Below are positions 26,364 to 35,592 of a DNA stretch of 44,406 nt, one piece after another. The notes below the pieces were generated by a model that did no database searches, was not told where the DNA came from, and was given only the letters and a program-made list of their open reading frames with translations. Source of the stretch: Mariprofundaceae bacterium (lineage in GTDB: Bacteria > Pseudomonadota > Zetaproteobacteria > Mariprofundales > Mariprofundaceae); NCBI GenBank assembly GCA_030950585.1, contig JAUZRG010000079.1, positions 1 through 44,406 of the forward strand, written 5' to 3'. The stretch's first letter is position 1. The number at the start of each line of letters is the position of its first letter. A program made the position numbers and the translations under genes.

Positions 26364-26924
26364 TTATGCTGATAGCGAGGTTAACTTTAGAGCTATAATG
26401 GCTGACTTAAGGTCAGGGTAGATGCCAATATGAGGATAAATATGTTGCGCTTTCTCTGCAATATCCTTGGCATCACCATAGCCAGTTTGCACGAGAATAG
26501 GCTCCACATTGGCCGCTAATGCAGCTTGAACATCACGCAAGGAGTCACCAATCATAAACGCGTCATGAGCTTCGCTATGAAGTTTTGTTAATGTTTCGAT
26601 TAACAAACCCGCCTTTGGTTTTCGGCATAAACACTGTGCATCTGGGTGATGTGGACAGTAGGCACTATGCGCAATATGACCGCCTGTATCGTCAATGGCC
26701 TGCATCATTTTTTGATGGATAGCTTGCATCTCTTCTGCTTGAAACATGCCGCGACCTAGGGCGGATTGATTGCTGCAAAGACCTATTTTGATTCCAGATT
26801 TTGTAAGAGCGGCAATGGCTTCCAAGCTTCCCGGTATTGGCTGCCAGTCTTTGGGTGATAAAATATAGTAAGGGGAATCAAAGTTGATGACACCATCGCG
26901 GTCTAGTAAAATCGTAGTTGTCAT
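26364..26924 (-). CDS. gmhB: D-glycero-beta-D-manno-heptose 1,7-bisphosphate 7-phosphatase
   Basis: HAD-family phosphatase in ADP-heptose synthesis for the lipopolysaccharide core. 186 residues with motif I ILLDRDGVIN, motif II CSNQSALGRG, the zinc loop CPHHPDAQCLCRKPKAGL and motif IV MIGDSLRDVQAA. The zinc cysteines and histidines are complete, which separates GmhB from histidinol phosphatases. It overlaps the smpB end by 4 nt. Its presence supports a Gram-negative with heptose-containing LPS. Confidence 0.92.
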   Translation of the reverse strand: MTTTILLDRDGVINFDSPYYILSPKDWQPIPGSLEAIAALTKSGIKIGLCSNQSALGRGMFQAEEMQAIHQKMMQAIDDTGGHIAHSAYCPHHPDAQCLCRKPKAGLLIETLTKLHSEAHDAFMIGDSLRDVQAALAANVEPILVQTGYGDAKDIAEKAQHIYPHIGIYPDLKSAIIALKLTSLSA

Positions 26925-27364
26925 CTTAATTTATAGTCCCGAGCCAAGTCTCTTTTCACATCTCTTTCTTTAATCGTCGCCCGTTTATCATGCAATTTTT
27001 TTCCTCTGGCAAGGGCTAGCTGTAATTTTGCATAGTTGCGGTGATTAAAAATAATTTTTAATGGGACAAGGGTTAAGCCGCGTTCATTAAGCTTACCCAT
27101 GAGGCGTGATATTTCTTTTTGATGCAATAATAATTGACGGGTTCTGGCTGGATCGACGGGATTTTCCCGACATGCAGGTTTATAAGGTTGTATATGACAG
27201 CCAACCAATATCACGCGATTATTTTTGACGATGCAATGTGCTTGGGTCAGATTTGCATGCCCAGCGCGCAAAGACTTCACTTCTGGACCTGTGAGAATGA
27301 TACCAGCTTCAAAGGTCTCTAACATATAATATTCGTGGTGTGCTTTTCGATTTAAAATAGCCAT
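26921..27364 (-). CDS. smpB: SsrA-binding protein SmpB
   Basis: Binds tmRNA for ribosome rescue. 147 residues with NRKAHHEYYMLETFEAGI, LTGPEVKSLRAGHANL, HIQPYK, the LLLHQKEISRL helix and the KLHDKRATIKERDVKRDL basic tail that inserts into the mRNA channel. It is first in the smpB-gmhB-obgE-proB run. The tmRNA gene is not in this window. AGGA precedes the ATG. Confidence 0.96.
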   Translation of the reverse strand: MAILNRKAHHEYYMLETFEAGIILTGPEVKSLRAGHANLTQAHCIVKNNRVILVGCHIQPYKPACRENPVDPARTRQLLLHQKEISRLMGKLNERGLTLVPLKIIFNHRNYAKLQLALARGKKLHDKRATIKERDVKRDLARDYKLR

Positions 27365-27474
27365 GCCTAATCCTAATCACAAATTGATTATGATAAAGAA
27401 TAAATATTTTTTTCATCCACCGTTCATGCAGATCTTACAATATTTGACCCATCATAATAAATAAGGATCATCAA

Positions 27475-27870
27475 ATGTTTGGGCTAAAGAAAAGAATGAA
27501 TTTATCGGATATTGATATTTTAATACAGTCAAAATACATGGAAGGAGAATCAGATCCAGCAAGTGATTATTATGTTTTTGCTTATTATGTGCATATTCAT
27601 AATCGTACAAAAGTTGATATTCAATTGGTCTCTAGGCATTGGATTATCACAGATTCAGATAATAATGTGGAAGAGATTCAAGCCAAAGGCGTGATGGGCG
27701 AAGAGCCTTTTATTAAAGCTGGTGAAATTTTTTATTATAATAGTTTTTGTGTGTTACATACTTCTGTTGGCAGTATGCGTGGTGTGTATGGCATGCGCAG
27801 TCGCGATGGCGTTTGTTTTGATGCAGATATTCCTATTTTTACGTTATCTATGCCACACTCTTTACAATAA
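27475..27870 (+). CDS. apaG: ApaG/DUF525 family protein
   Basis: 131 residues; AAGGA lies eight bases before the ATG. It matches the ApaG immunoglobulin-like fold: SDPASDYYVFAYYVHIHNR, VQLVSRHW-type strand (IQLVSRHWIITDSD), VMGEEPFIKAGEIFYYNS and the SVGSMRGVYGM loop. ApaG proteins are linked to cobalt/magnesium resistance and are found with apaH, but their activity is not settled. It diverges from smpB and converges on the ubiC-like gene, 3 bp apart. Confidence 0.9.
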   Translation: MFGLKKRMNLSDIDILIQSKYMEGESDPASDYYVFAYYVHIHNRTKVDIQLVSRHWIITDSDNNVEEIQAKGVMGEEPFIKAGEIFYYNSFCVLHTSVGSMRGVYGMRSRDGVCFDADIPIFTLSMPHSLQ

Positions 27871-27873
27871 TAA

Positions 27874-28452
27874 TTATGTTTTAGGCGTGTTTTTTTGGAT
27901 CCATGCCCACATTTCAGGGCAAAAGTACTCTGAAACCAAGGCGCTGGCACCTGAAAATGATCGTAAAATAGAACGCCTAGCCCAGCGTTGTTGTTGATGG
28001 CACATGACTTGGCTAAAGCTTAAATCTGAACGTGATAAAGAAAGGCCACAGTTTGATAGTAAGTGCCCAAGTGGAATTTCACCATTTTGCAAGTCACTCA
28101 TGAGGGTGACAGATAAGTCTTCTAAAGGTAAAACAGATTCAGCATCAAACATGGTGATGCCTTGATGGGCTAAGGAAACTTGTCGGCGAAGGCATGGTTG
28201 GCCTTCTTTGCATTGCAATAACTGCGCTTCATCTTTATTAAAACAGTGAACAAATTGTTCTTGTAGGACTAGCTGCAATGGCATGTGATATTGTTTTTCT
28301 AAAAAGCGGGTTAAAGAGCTGTTGACACTTAATATTCTTGCAATGTTTTTAGATCCACTGGAGGCGAGAATAGCCGTGTGATGTGCGGTTTCCCAACGGT
28401 TTGGTTCAATTTTTTCAAAAGTCACCGCGATAGACTTACAAAATATCATCAA
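27874..28452 (-). CDS. ubiC: Chorismate lyase-like protein
   Basis: 192 residues. The pattern fits the UbiC/chorismate-lyase fold: SSLTRFLEKQYHMPLQLVLQEQ, then CLRRQVSLAHQGITMFDAESVLPLEDL, then GEIPLGHLLSNCGLSLSRSDL. UbiC converts chorismate to 4-hydroxybenzoate plus pyruvate for ubiquinone. Identity to classical UbiC looks low, so a chorismate-pyruvate lyase relative is possible. The start has a weak ribosome site, and either of two adjacent ATGs may be used. Confidence 0.65.
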   Translation of the reverse strand: MMIFCKSIAVTFEKIEPNRWETAHHTAILASSGSKNIARILSVNSSLTRFLEKQYHMPLQLVLQEQFVHCFNKDEAQLLQCKEGQPCLRRQVSLAHQGITMFDAESVLPLEDLSVTLMSDLQNGEIPLGHLLSNCGLSLSRSDLSFSQVMCHQQQRWARRSILRSFSGASALVSEYFCPEMWAWIQKNTPKT

Positions 28453-28520
28453 GGGTCAAGGAAAGATGCGCTGTGTTGATGGCATTGCTTGAACTCTGTC
28501 TCTATCAGAGAGAAGACTCA

Positions 28521-28565
28521 TTCAAAAAGACTCTTAACCGACCTAGCTATCAAGACGGTTAAGAG
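28521..28565 (-). terminator. Intrinsic terminator of the gene at 28578-29078
   Basis: CTCTTAACCG (28531-28540) and CGGTTAAGAG (28556-28565) form a perfect 10-bp stem with a 15-nt loop. On the minus strand the stem is followed by TCTTTTTG, which fits termination of the upstream exported-protein gene. Confidence 0.75.
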
Positions 28566-28577
28566 AATAGAATTTTT

Positions 28578-29078
28578 TTACAGGTTTTCGCCAGATTCTT
28601 TCATGCTATAGGCGATAATATGATTTGCTTTATCTTCAAATAATTTGTACCAAACAAGCGATTTTTTAAAGGATACTGATGGTATGATATGAGTGACTTG
28701 TTTATCTTTTCCTGATAAAAAGACCTTACATAGGCCTGCTGTTGTCCATGAACCTGATGCCACAGACATCGAAAGGCTACAGTTGATACCATAATCTTCC
28801 ATTTCCTTCGCATCGTTAAAGCGTAGTGTGTCATTTTGAATATTTAAAACATCACCATTGAGAATATTTGCTGAGTGCGCGAAGGTCATTAACTCAGCCT
28901 TACCCTTTAATGCACCTTCAATATCATCCCCTACAAGTTCAGCAGGAAAAGATTCATTTAAAGCTCCTTTATCAATAAAAAGTACGGCAATATGGACATG
29001 CGTACCATCGCTTGCCCATGCTGCATTGATATTAAATAGTAACCAAATCGACATTAAGCATAAAAAAGTTTTTTTCAT
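28578..29078 (-). CDS. Exported hypothetical protein
   Basis: 166 residues with AGGGGG before the ATG. A clear signal peptide (MKKTFLCLMSIWLLF to NAAWAS) precedes a soluble domain that is mostly beta, with cysteines at NCSLSM and LCKVF that could form a disulfide. The sequence resembles nothing I can name. It is a single-gene transcript closed by the terminator at 28521-28565 and divergent from gshA. Confidence 0.65.
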   Translation of the reverse strand: MKKTFLCLMSIWLLFNINAAWASDGTHVHIAVLFIDKGALNESFPAELVGDDIEGALKGKAELMTFAHSANILNGDVLNIQNDTLRFNDAKEMEDYGINCSLSMSVASGSWTTAGLCKVFLSGKDKQVTHIIPSVSFKKSLVWYKLFEDKANHIIAYSMKESGENL

Positions 29079-29203
29079 CGGTAATCCCCCTAGGATTAAG
29101 AGTGTGACTTTGTCGGCTAAAATATGGTCAATCTCTTGGCTTGGGTCAAATCATTAATGCATCAGTGTCTTCAGGAAATATCTAATATTCATAGATTTTC
29201 ATC

Positions 29204-30559
29204 ATGCTATTTTATAGTATTGCTGGCATGTCAATATTAAATATGGGTACATTGTGCAGTCATTTCTCTAAAGGCTGCAAGCCTCGTGAACGATGGCTTT
29301 TAGGTACAGAGCATGAAAAGATAGGTTATCATATGACAAACCAAGCTCCACTGGCTTATGATGTCATTGAATCTTTATTATTGGGAATGGCCGTCGATGG
29401 CTGGCAACCAGTGTATGAAGAAGCTCATGTCATTGCGCTGAAAAAAGGCATGGCCTCTGTGACCTTAGAACCCGGTGGCCAATTAGAGCTATCAGGTGAG
29501 CCATTGCACACGGTTTTTGAGATAGAAGCAGAGCTTCTACAGCACTTAAACCTTGTTGAGCATGCTGCTAAGCCTTTAGGTGTGAATTTTTTAACCGTGG
29601 CCTTTCAGCCTAAGTGGTCACGAGAAAGCATTCCTTGGATGCCAAAATCACGTTATGCGTTGATGCAGAAGTACATGCCACAAGTGGGTAAACATGGTTT
29701 AGATATGATGCTCAGAACGGCAACCACACAAGTCAATTTAGATTATTCTTCAGAACAAGATATGGTCAAGAAGATGCGTATATCGTGTTGCTTGCAGCCC
29801 TTGGTGACGGCTTTATATGCCGCATCTCCCTTTGTGGATGCAAAGAAAACAGCATGGCAATCATGGCGTTCACGTTGTTGGTTGGACACAGATCAAGCAC
29901 GTACAGGCATTCCTGCGATGATTTTTGAAGATAATTTTGGTTTTGAATCTTATGCGCAATGGGCTTTGGATGCCCCCATGTATTTTGTGATGCGGGATGA
30001 ACAGTTTATTGATTGTATGGGGCAAAGTTTTCGTGATTTTTTAGAGGGTAAGTTGCCAGCATTGATGGGTGAATTTCCCACTATGGATGATTGGGAATTG
30101 CATTTATCGACATTATTTCCAGATGTTCGTCTTAAATCATACTTAGAAATGAGAGGTGCAGATACAGGTTCTCAAGCTTGGATTTGCTCTTTGCCAGCTT
30201 TGTGGAAAGGTCTTCTTTATGACGAAGAGAATCTTCAGCGTTTGTTTCAATGGGTAGAAGATTGGACGCATGCAGAAGTTAATGCCTTGCGTCATGATGC
30301 AGCAAAAGAAGCTTTTCATGCTGAGTTTCGTGGCCAAAAGTTACATCAGATGTGTGCTTTTATGCTGCAATTGGCACAAGAAGGGTTGCATCGTTTACAT
30401 CTTGAAGAAGGTCATGCTGATGAAAGTGTATTTCTACAACCCTTATTGGATGCTGTTCAATCAGGACAAACACAGGCGGATGTTTGGTTAGCAGCAACAA
30501 AAACAGCCACAGGTCATGATATGAATCAATTATTCTCAATGGCAAAACACTGGAAATAA
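29204..30559 (+). CDS. gshA: Glutamate--cysteine ligase (plant/alphaproteobacterial type)
   Basis: Makes gamma-glutamylcysteine for glutathione. 451 residues of the GCS2 family: RERWLLGTEHEKIGY, TLEPGGQLELSGEPL, FLTVAFQPKWSRE, MMLRTATTQVNLDY and EMRGADTGSQAWICSLPALW. This is the family found in plants and in alpha- and some other proteobacteria, unlike E. coli GshA. The start is uncertain (ATG at 29204, 29228 or 29243); none has a good ribosome site. A gshB was not seen. Confidence 0.9.
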   Translation: MLFYSIAGMSILNMGTLCSHFSKGCKPRERWLLGTEHEKIGYHMTNQAPLAYDVIESLLLGMAVDGWQPVYEEAHVIALKKGMASVTLEPGGQLELSGEPLHTVFEIEAELLQHLNLVEHAAKPLGVNFLTVAFQPKWSRESIPWMPKSRYALMQKYMPQVGKHGLDMMLRTATTQVNLDYSSEQDMVKKMRISCCLQPLVTALYAASPFVDAKKTAWQSWRSRCWLDTDQARTGIPAMIFEDNFGFESYAQWALDAPMYFVMRDEQFIDCMGQSFRDFLEGKLPALMGEFPTMDDWELHLSTLFPDVRLKSYLEMRGADTGSQAWICSLPALWKGLLYDEENLQRLFQWVEDWTHAEVNALRHDAAKEAFHAEFRGQKLHQMCAFMLQLAQEGLHRLHLEEGHADESVFLQPLLDAVQSGQTQADVWLAATKTATGHDMNQLFSMAKHWK

Positions 30560-30576
30560 AAACACTGAAGCCGTGG

Positions 30577-31350
30577 TCAATCAATGCATTGGTAAACAGC
30601 ATCATTCATTTGCATGGCAAAATAAATCATCGACCACGGTGAGTCGATCAGTCCTAAAGACAGAAAGTCAATCAGACCCAGCATGCGAATGTATTTCATG
30701 CGTGAACAAGGGTAGCGAGAAGATTCACTCGATAAACGGGTCATGGTAAAGACAGCTTGCTTGGAACTGGTGTAATAAACACGATACCAATCATCTTTTT
30801 TGGCTTGAAATGAATACAGTCTGTTTTTTGTTTGTGAGCCACGAAATATTTGTTGTTTCTTGAAGGTGTATAAAATGTCTTTTTCTTGATTGGAGTTACC
30901 GCGAAAAATCTTTTGACCATCAAAACGGTATAAAATATTTTGAGGAGTTGGGGCATAACCATTATATATTTTACCATCGTAGAAGGTGAATAGGCAGTCT
31001 TCTTGTTTAGTCGAGTTGCCACGAAAAAGCCGATGTTTTGTAAAGGTATACAGGCATGTTTCTTTAAATTTAACACCATTGAATAAAGTACGATAGAGTT
31101 TATTGCCTTTGAAGCGGTAAATCATCCGTTCTGTTTTGTTTTCCGCACCAAAAAAAACTTTGCCTTCATGGTAACTAAATAAGACATCGTGTTGGCTACT
31201 TGAAGCCATTTCAAACACCCGAATGGGTTGGTGGGCATGGGCAAGATGTGACTGAGAGAAAAGCACCATACACAGGCATAGAAAGAAAAAAGTTTTATGA
31301 TAAAGCGCAGAAAATAAGTGCGTATGCCGTTGCTCAAAGAGGTGTGTCAT
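30577..31350 (-). CDS. Exported protein with about seven 20-residue aromatic repeats
   Basis: 257 residues, AGGAG before the ATG. A signal peptide (FFFLCLCMVLFSQSHLAHA) leads into residues 55-194, which are tandem units of 18-23 residues with the pattern xLYxFxxxKIFRGNS, for example ILYRFDGQKIFRGNSNQEKD and CLYTFTKHRLFRGNSTKQE. Each looks like a beta-hairpin, so the region may form a solenoid or propeller-like sheet. The C-terminal 60 residues (KYIRMLGLIDFLSLGLIDSP) are hydrophobic and may contact the membrane. No family recognised. Confidence 0.7.
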   Translation of the reverse strand: MTHLFEQRHTHLFSALYHKTFFFLCLCMVLFSQSHLAHAHQPIRVFEMASSSQHDVLFSYHEGKVFFGAENKTERMIYRFKGNKLYRTLFNGVKFKETCLYTFTKHRLFRGNSTKQEDCLFTFYDGKIYNGYAPTPQNILYRFDGQKIFRGNSNQEKDILYTFKKQQIFRGSQTKNRLYSFQAKKDDWYRVYYTSSKQAVFTMTRLSSESSRYPCSRMKYIRMLGLIDFLSLGLIDSPWSMIYFAMQMNDAVYQCID

Positions 31351-31397
31351 TGGTCTTTCTCCTGCTCATGATGATTAGGTAGCGAAACCTAACTTAT

Positions 31398-31862
31398 TCA
31401 CAATTGTGTTGGTATTACGGAGGTGTTTTTTGTTGGTTCAGACAAGTGATCACGCCGTTCTTTTTCTAATGTTGATAAAGCTTGATAAGCACGACCATAC
31501 GACCAACCATAACCCCAACGGTACCAAGTCGGTAAAAAAGGAGAGCCACCGATGCGAACGCCCATATGCATCATGGTGGCGGTGACTGGAAACCCAGCTT
31601 GTTGCACACAGGTGGCCAGTTCTTCATCCGCTTGTTGACGTTGTGGAGCCGTACCGCCTTGCCAGTAAGCAAGGTCATGATTCAGGCAGCAATGAGACCA
31701 TGCCTCGGGTTTTGACCATGATCCATCAGGAAAAAGGCTACAGCCATCGCTTTGAAATGGCTGCAAAGGTGCGGCTGGATTGAGCTGAAAATAAGAAAAA
31801 AAAGCACTTATGATGAACATGCAGGATAAGAAACCAAGGCGTAACATAAAAGCTTGGCGCAT
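31398..31862 (-). CDS. Phospholipase A2-like exported protein
   Basis: 154 residues, ATG directly after the LolB-like stop (TAA then ATG), so translation is coupled. A hydrophobic N-terminus (LRLGFLSCMFIISAFFSYF) serves as a signal or anchor. The motif DGCSLFPDGSW...CCLNHDLAYWQGG has the paired cysteines (C41, C58, C59) and H62-D63 dyad of prokaryotic PLA2-like domains, followed by RQQADEELATC. A hydrolase acting on phospholipids is plausible, but PLA2-like folds without activity exist. Confidence 0.65.
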   Translation of the reverse strand: MRQAFMLRLGFLSCMFIISAFFSYFQLNPAAPLQPFQSDGCSLFPDGSWSKPEAWSHCCLNHDLAYWQGGTAPQRQQADEELATCVQQAGFPVTATMMHMGVRIGGSPFLPTWYRWGYGWSYGRAYQALSTLEKERRDHLSEPTKNTSVIPTQL

Positions 31863-32471
31863 TTAAGAAATGAGTAAAACGATCTTACTACCTTGATACA
31901 TGTCCATAATGATCAATTTTTTGCTGTTTGGATTCCAAACGACCCGCAATAGGCTTTTACCACGATGACCGCGCCATTCATTTTTTGATTTTTCAGAAAA
32001 GCCTTCAGGAACGTGCCCTAATAAAAAAGTAGCTAAATCACTGGGTGAGATATTGATGCCTTGTTGTTTTAGATAGGCTTGTTCTGCGTTTTTCCAAACG
32101 GGAGATGGATCGTGATTATCGCGGGTTTGTAAGCTGTTGTCGTGCCACTTTATTTCAATGATGCGTGAAGATGCAGCATGGTGAAGCCTTAACCAACCAG
32201 CCTCGTTATTTTGAGCCTTCCAGTTGACCATGACTTGCCAGCGTTTGGCTTTTTGAATGACCAATAATCGCCCTGAAAACTCAGTGTAAGGGCCAATACC
32301 TGTGAGGGTAGAAGGCTTTTCTTTGACGACTTCTTGTATTGTTAACATGGGTTTATCTATTTTTTGATCATGCACAGCAATATTGGGTTTAGCACAAGCC
32401 CCCAGTAAAAATGCACAACAACTTAAGATACCAAGCTGGTACCAAAAGTTGCGATAACGTGATGTGATCAA
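31863..32471 (-). CDS. LolB-like outer-membrane lipoprotein
   Basis: 202 residues from a TTG start six bases after the lpd gene; no ATG option lies nearby. The lipobox LLGAC places the lipidated cysteine at residue 26. The mature part has the LolB-like order: FSGRLLVIQKAKRWQVMVNWKAQ, LRLHHAASSRIIEIKWHDN, then ISPSDLATFLLGHVPEGF. LolB receives lipoproteins at the outer membrane; the similarity is only structural in pattern, so a relative rather than LolB itself is likely. Its position behind lpd is unusual. Confidence 0.55.
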   Translation of the reverse strand: MITSRYRNFWYQLGILSCCAFLLGACAKPNIAVHDQKIDKPMLTIQEVVKEKPSTLTGIGPYTEFSGRLLVIQKAKRWQVMVNWKAQNNEAGWLRLHHAASSRIIEIKWHDNSLQTRDNHDPSPVWKNAEQAYLKQQGINISPSDLATFLLGHVPEGFSEKSKNEWRGHRGKSLLRVVWNPNSKKLIIMDMYQGSKIVLLIS

Positions 32472-32477
32472 CGTGGT

Positions 32478-34283
32478 TTAGCTGTGGATGGCTCTATCTT
32501 GAGAATCAAGCACCGATTCATGCATAATTTCAGATAAAGTTGGGTGGGGAAACATATGATGAATCAATTCTTCTTCAGTGCTTTCAAGAGTGCGTGCCAC
32601 CCCAAAGGTGGTGATCAATTCGGTGGCTTCAGCACCAACCACATGCGCACCAAGAAGTTCGCCTGTTTCAGCATCAAAAATGGTTTTCACTATGCCTTCT
32701 GTTTCTGCTAAGCCCATCGCTTTGCCGTTGGGCGCGTAAGCACTGCGACCCACTTTAATGTCGTGACCTGCTTCGATAGCTTGTTTTTCAGTCAAACCAC
32801 AAGAACCCACTTGAGGTTGGCAATACGTACAACCTGGTACATTGCCATAATCCACTTTATGGGGGTGCATGTCAGCGATAGCTTCGACACAAACAATGCC
32901 TTCATGACTGGCCACATGTGCGAGTGCAGGTGCGCCCACCACATCGCCAATCGCATATAAGCCCGCATGATCGGTACGATACCAATCATCCACTTCAATG
33001 GCATTGCGATCCACTTTGGCTTGGGTGTTTTCTAAGCCTAAGTTGTCTGTGTTGCCAATGACACCCACAGCGACCAAGACGGTTTCAGATTCAATGCTTT
33101 TTAGTTTGCCCTTGACTTCGTATTCAACAACGCCTTTGCCATCAATGTTTTTAGCCGATGACACCATAGCATTATTAATGATTTTAATGCCTTGTTTTTT
33201 GAATGAACGTGCCACAATCTTGGAAATTTCTTCGTCTTCAAGTGGCATGACTTGAGGCGCACCCTCAATGATGGTGACTTTAGAACCCATTGCATTGAAG
33301 AAATAGGCAAATTCCATACCAATAGCGCCAGAACCAATGATGGTCATTTGCTCAGGAACTTTTTCCATGACCAAGGCTTTTTTGTAGGTAATCACGACAT
33401 CGTTATCAACTTCCATGCCTGGAAAAGCACGCGCACGCGCACCAGTCGCGACAATGACATGTTTCGCACGAACTTGTGTGCTTTCACCGTTGGCATCTTT
33501 GACTTCTAAGCCACCCGCTTCATTGAAGCTGGCATAGCCTTGAATGTGTTGAACACCATTTTTCTTGAATAAAAAGCCAATACCTTTGTTGAGTTTTTCT
33601 GAAATGCCACGCGAACGGCTAACGGCAGCGGCTAAATCAGGTTTGGTTTCACTGATACCCAAGCCCAGTTCCATGCCGTGACCTTTCACGATATTGATCA
33701 TTTCAGCCGTACGCAATAAAGCTTTAGTGGGAATACAACCCCAGTTCAAGCAAATACCACCGAGGTGTGTGGATTCCACACATGCCACTTTCATACCCAG
33801 TTGCGCGCCACGAATCGCAGCTACATAACCACCAGGGCCAGCACCGATGACGACAAGATCATAATCGACTTCGCCTTGGCTAAATTCGCCCGCATCTTTG
33901 AGTTTAAGCTCATTATCGTGCGTTGTCTCTTCTTCGCCAGTGCTGATGGGTGCGGGTGTTGTGCTTTCAACCACAGTCTCTGGGCTACTTTCTGTTACTG
34001 CTTCATCCAACCCAGATGATTGGTAATCTGGCGACACTGTTTCATCATCTTCTGCAATGACGGCAATGGCTGCACCCACAGGCACAAGCGCGCCTTCGTT
34101 GTGAATAATGCGGTGCAAGATGCCTTCATCAATCACTTCCACTTCCATCGTGGCTTTGTCGGTTTCAATTTCCACCATAATGTCACCAGAAAGCAATTCA
34201 TCGCCTTCTTTTTTTAACCAACGCACGATTTTACCTTCGGTCATGGTGGGTGATAATTGTGTCATGTATACATCAATTGGCAT
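32478..34283 (-). CDS. lpd: Dihydrolipoyl dehydrogenase with N-terminal lipoyl domain (E3)
   Basis: 601 residues. Residues 1-80 are a lipoyl domain with the DKATMEVEV lipoylation lysine; a Pro/Thr/Glu-rich linker follows, then the flavoprotein: VIGAGPGGYVAAIRGAQLG (FAD), GGICLNWGCIPTK (redox disulfide), TIIGSGAIGMEFA (NAD) and HHMFPHPTLSEIMHES (active-site His). It reoxidises the dihydrolipoyl arms of E2. Fused E3 of this kind is known from Neisseria and Ralstonia. Its lipoyl domain is about 80% identical to that of the E2 gene, also at DNA level. Confidence 0.94.
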   Translation of the reverse strand: MPIDVYMTQLSPTMTEGKIVRWLKKEGDELLSGDIMVEIETDKATMEVEVIDEGILHRIIHNEGALVPVGAAIAVIAEDDETVSPDYQSSGLDEAVTESSPETVVESTTPAPISTGEEETTHDNELKLKDAGEFSQGEVDYDLVVIGAGPGGYVAAIRGAQLGMKVACVESTHLGGICLNWGCIPTKALLRTAEMINIVKGHGMELGLGISETKPDLAAAVSRSRGISEKLNKGIGFLFKKNGVQHIQGYASFNEAGGLEVKDANGESTQVRAKHVIVATGARARAFPGMEVDNDVVITYKKALVMEKVPEQMTIIGSGAIGMEFAYFFNAMGSKVTIIEGAPQVMPLEDEEISKIVARSFKKQGIKIINNAMVSSAKNIDGKGVVEYEVKGKLKSIESETVLVAVGVIGNTDNLGLENTQAKVDRNAIEVDDWYRTDHAGLYAIGDVVGAPALAHVASHEGIVCVEAIADMHPHKVDYGNVPGCTYCQPQVGSCGLTEKQAIEAGHDIKVGRSAYAPNGKAMGLAETEGIVKTIFDAETGELLGAHVVGAEATELITTFGVARTLESTEEELIHHMFPHPTLSEIMHESVLDSQDRAIHS

Positions 34284-34314
34284 CTTGGTGCTCCAGTATC
34301 AAAAGTAACATCAG

Positions 34315-35580
34315 TTAAGAGATTAGTAGTCCAGCAGGACGTTGTAAATGTTGTTTTAGTGCAGCTAAAAACGAAGCACCCACCGCACCATCCACGACAC
34401 GATGATCGCAAGATAAGGTAAGGCTCATGATTTTACGAATGACCACTTGGCCATCTTCAACCACCACTTTTTCTGCGGTTGCACCCACAGCCAAAATAGC
34501 ACCTTCAGGTGGATTCACAATCGCTGAAAAGCTTTGAATACCAAACATACCTAAGTTGGACACAGAAAAAGTACCACCTGTGTATTCGTCAGGTTTTAAC
34601 TCACCTGCACGGGCGCGTTTGGCCAGATCTTTAACTTCTTGAGAGATTTCAACAATCGACTTTTGCTCGGCATGGCGAATCACAGGTGTGATCAAACCAC
34701 CGTCAATGGCGACTGCCACAGAGACATGGGCGTGTTTGTGCATGAGTGTGGATTTTTCGGTCCAACTTGCATTGGTTTCAGGCACATCAATGAGTGATTT
34801 TGAAACAGCTTTCAAAATAAAGTCATTCACCGAAAGTTTAAACTCACCATCAGCAGCTTCATTGAGTTGGGCGCGTAAATCCATCAAGCGATCCATCGTC
34901 ACTTCTGTGCTTAAATAAAAGTGAGGAATGTTCTGCTTCGATTCCGTCAGGCGACGCGCAATGGTTTTGCGCATCATGGTGTTCTCTACGGCTTCATATT
35001 CATCGGCATGATAAGGCAGTGGGCCTTGTGGCATGGGGCGAGGTGCGGGTGGAATAGCATGGTTTGAACCCAAACGAATGCCACTACGCAAAGCTTTTTC
35101 AATATCGACTTTTATAATACGACCATTAGGGCCAGAGCCTTGAATTTGAGCAAGATTAAGATTGCGAACCTTGGCTAAACGACGCGCCAATGGGCTGGCT
35201 TTAATGCGTTTTTTTTGTGATTCTGTGGGCATAGGTGTTGTTTCAACACTGGCAGCAGCAGGTGCTGTGGGTGTTTCTACTTCGACTTCTACGGTGGCGG
35301 TATCGGCAGCTTGGGGTTGATAATCTGCGGGGACTTCTTCGCCATCTTCAGCCACAATCGCAATGACTGATCCAACGGGAACAAGTGAGCCTTCTGGGCT
35401 TATGATTTTATGCAAAATTCCTTCATCAATCACTTCGACTTCCATCGTGGCTTTGTCTGTTTCGATTTCTGCCATGATGTCACCAGAAAGAAGTTCATCG
35501 CCTTCTTTCTTTAGCCAGCGCGCAATTTTACCTTCGGTCATGGTTGGAGATAATTGGCTCATTAAAATATCAATAGGCAT
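34315..35580 (-). CDS. pdhC: Dihydrolipoyllysine-residue acetyltransferase (E2)
   Basis: 421 residues: one lipoyl domain (1-80, DKATMEVEV), a peripheral-subunit-binding domain ([33 protein letters not shown]) near 125-170, and the catalytic acetyltransferase core ending [21 protein letters not shown]. It transfers acetyl from E1 to CoA and forms the complex core. It lies between pdhB and lpd with 12- and 31-bp gaps, so all are one operon. Confidence 0.94.
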   Translation of the reverse strand: MPIDILMSQLSPTMTEGKIARWLKKEGDELLSGDIMAEIETDKATMEVEVIDEGILHKIISPEGSLVPVGSVIAIVAEDGEEVPADYQPQAADTATVEVEVETPTAPAAASVETTPMPTESQKKRIKASPLARRLAKVRNLNLAQIQGSGPNGRIIKVDIEKALRSGIRLGSNHAIPPAPRPMPQGPLPYHADEYEAVENTMMRKTIARRLTESKQNIPHFYLSTEVTMDRLMDLRAQLNEAADGEFKLSVNDFILKAVSKSLIDVPETNASWTEKSTLMHKHAHVSVAVAIDGGLITPVIRHAEQKSIVEISQEVKDLAKRARAGELKPDEYTGGTFSVSNLGMFGIQSFSAIVNPPEGAILAVGATAEKVVVEDGQVVIRKIMSLTLSCDHRVVDGAVGASFLAALKQHLQRPAGLLIS

Positions 35581-35592
35581 TTGGGTATCTCC

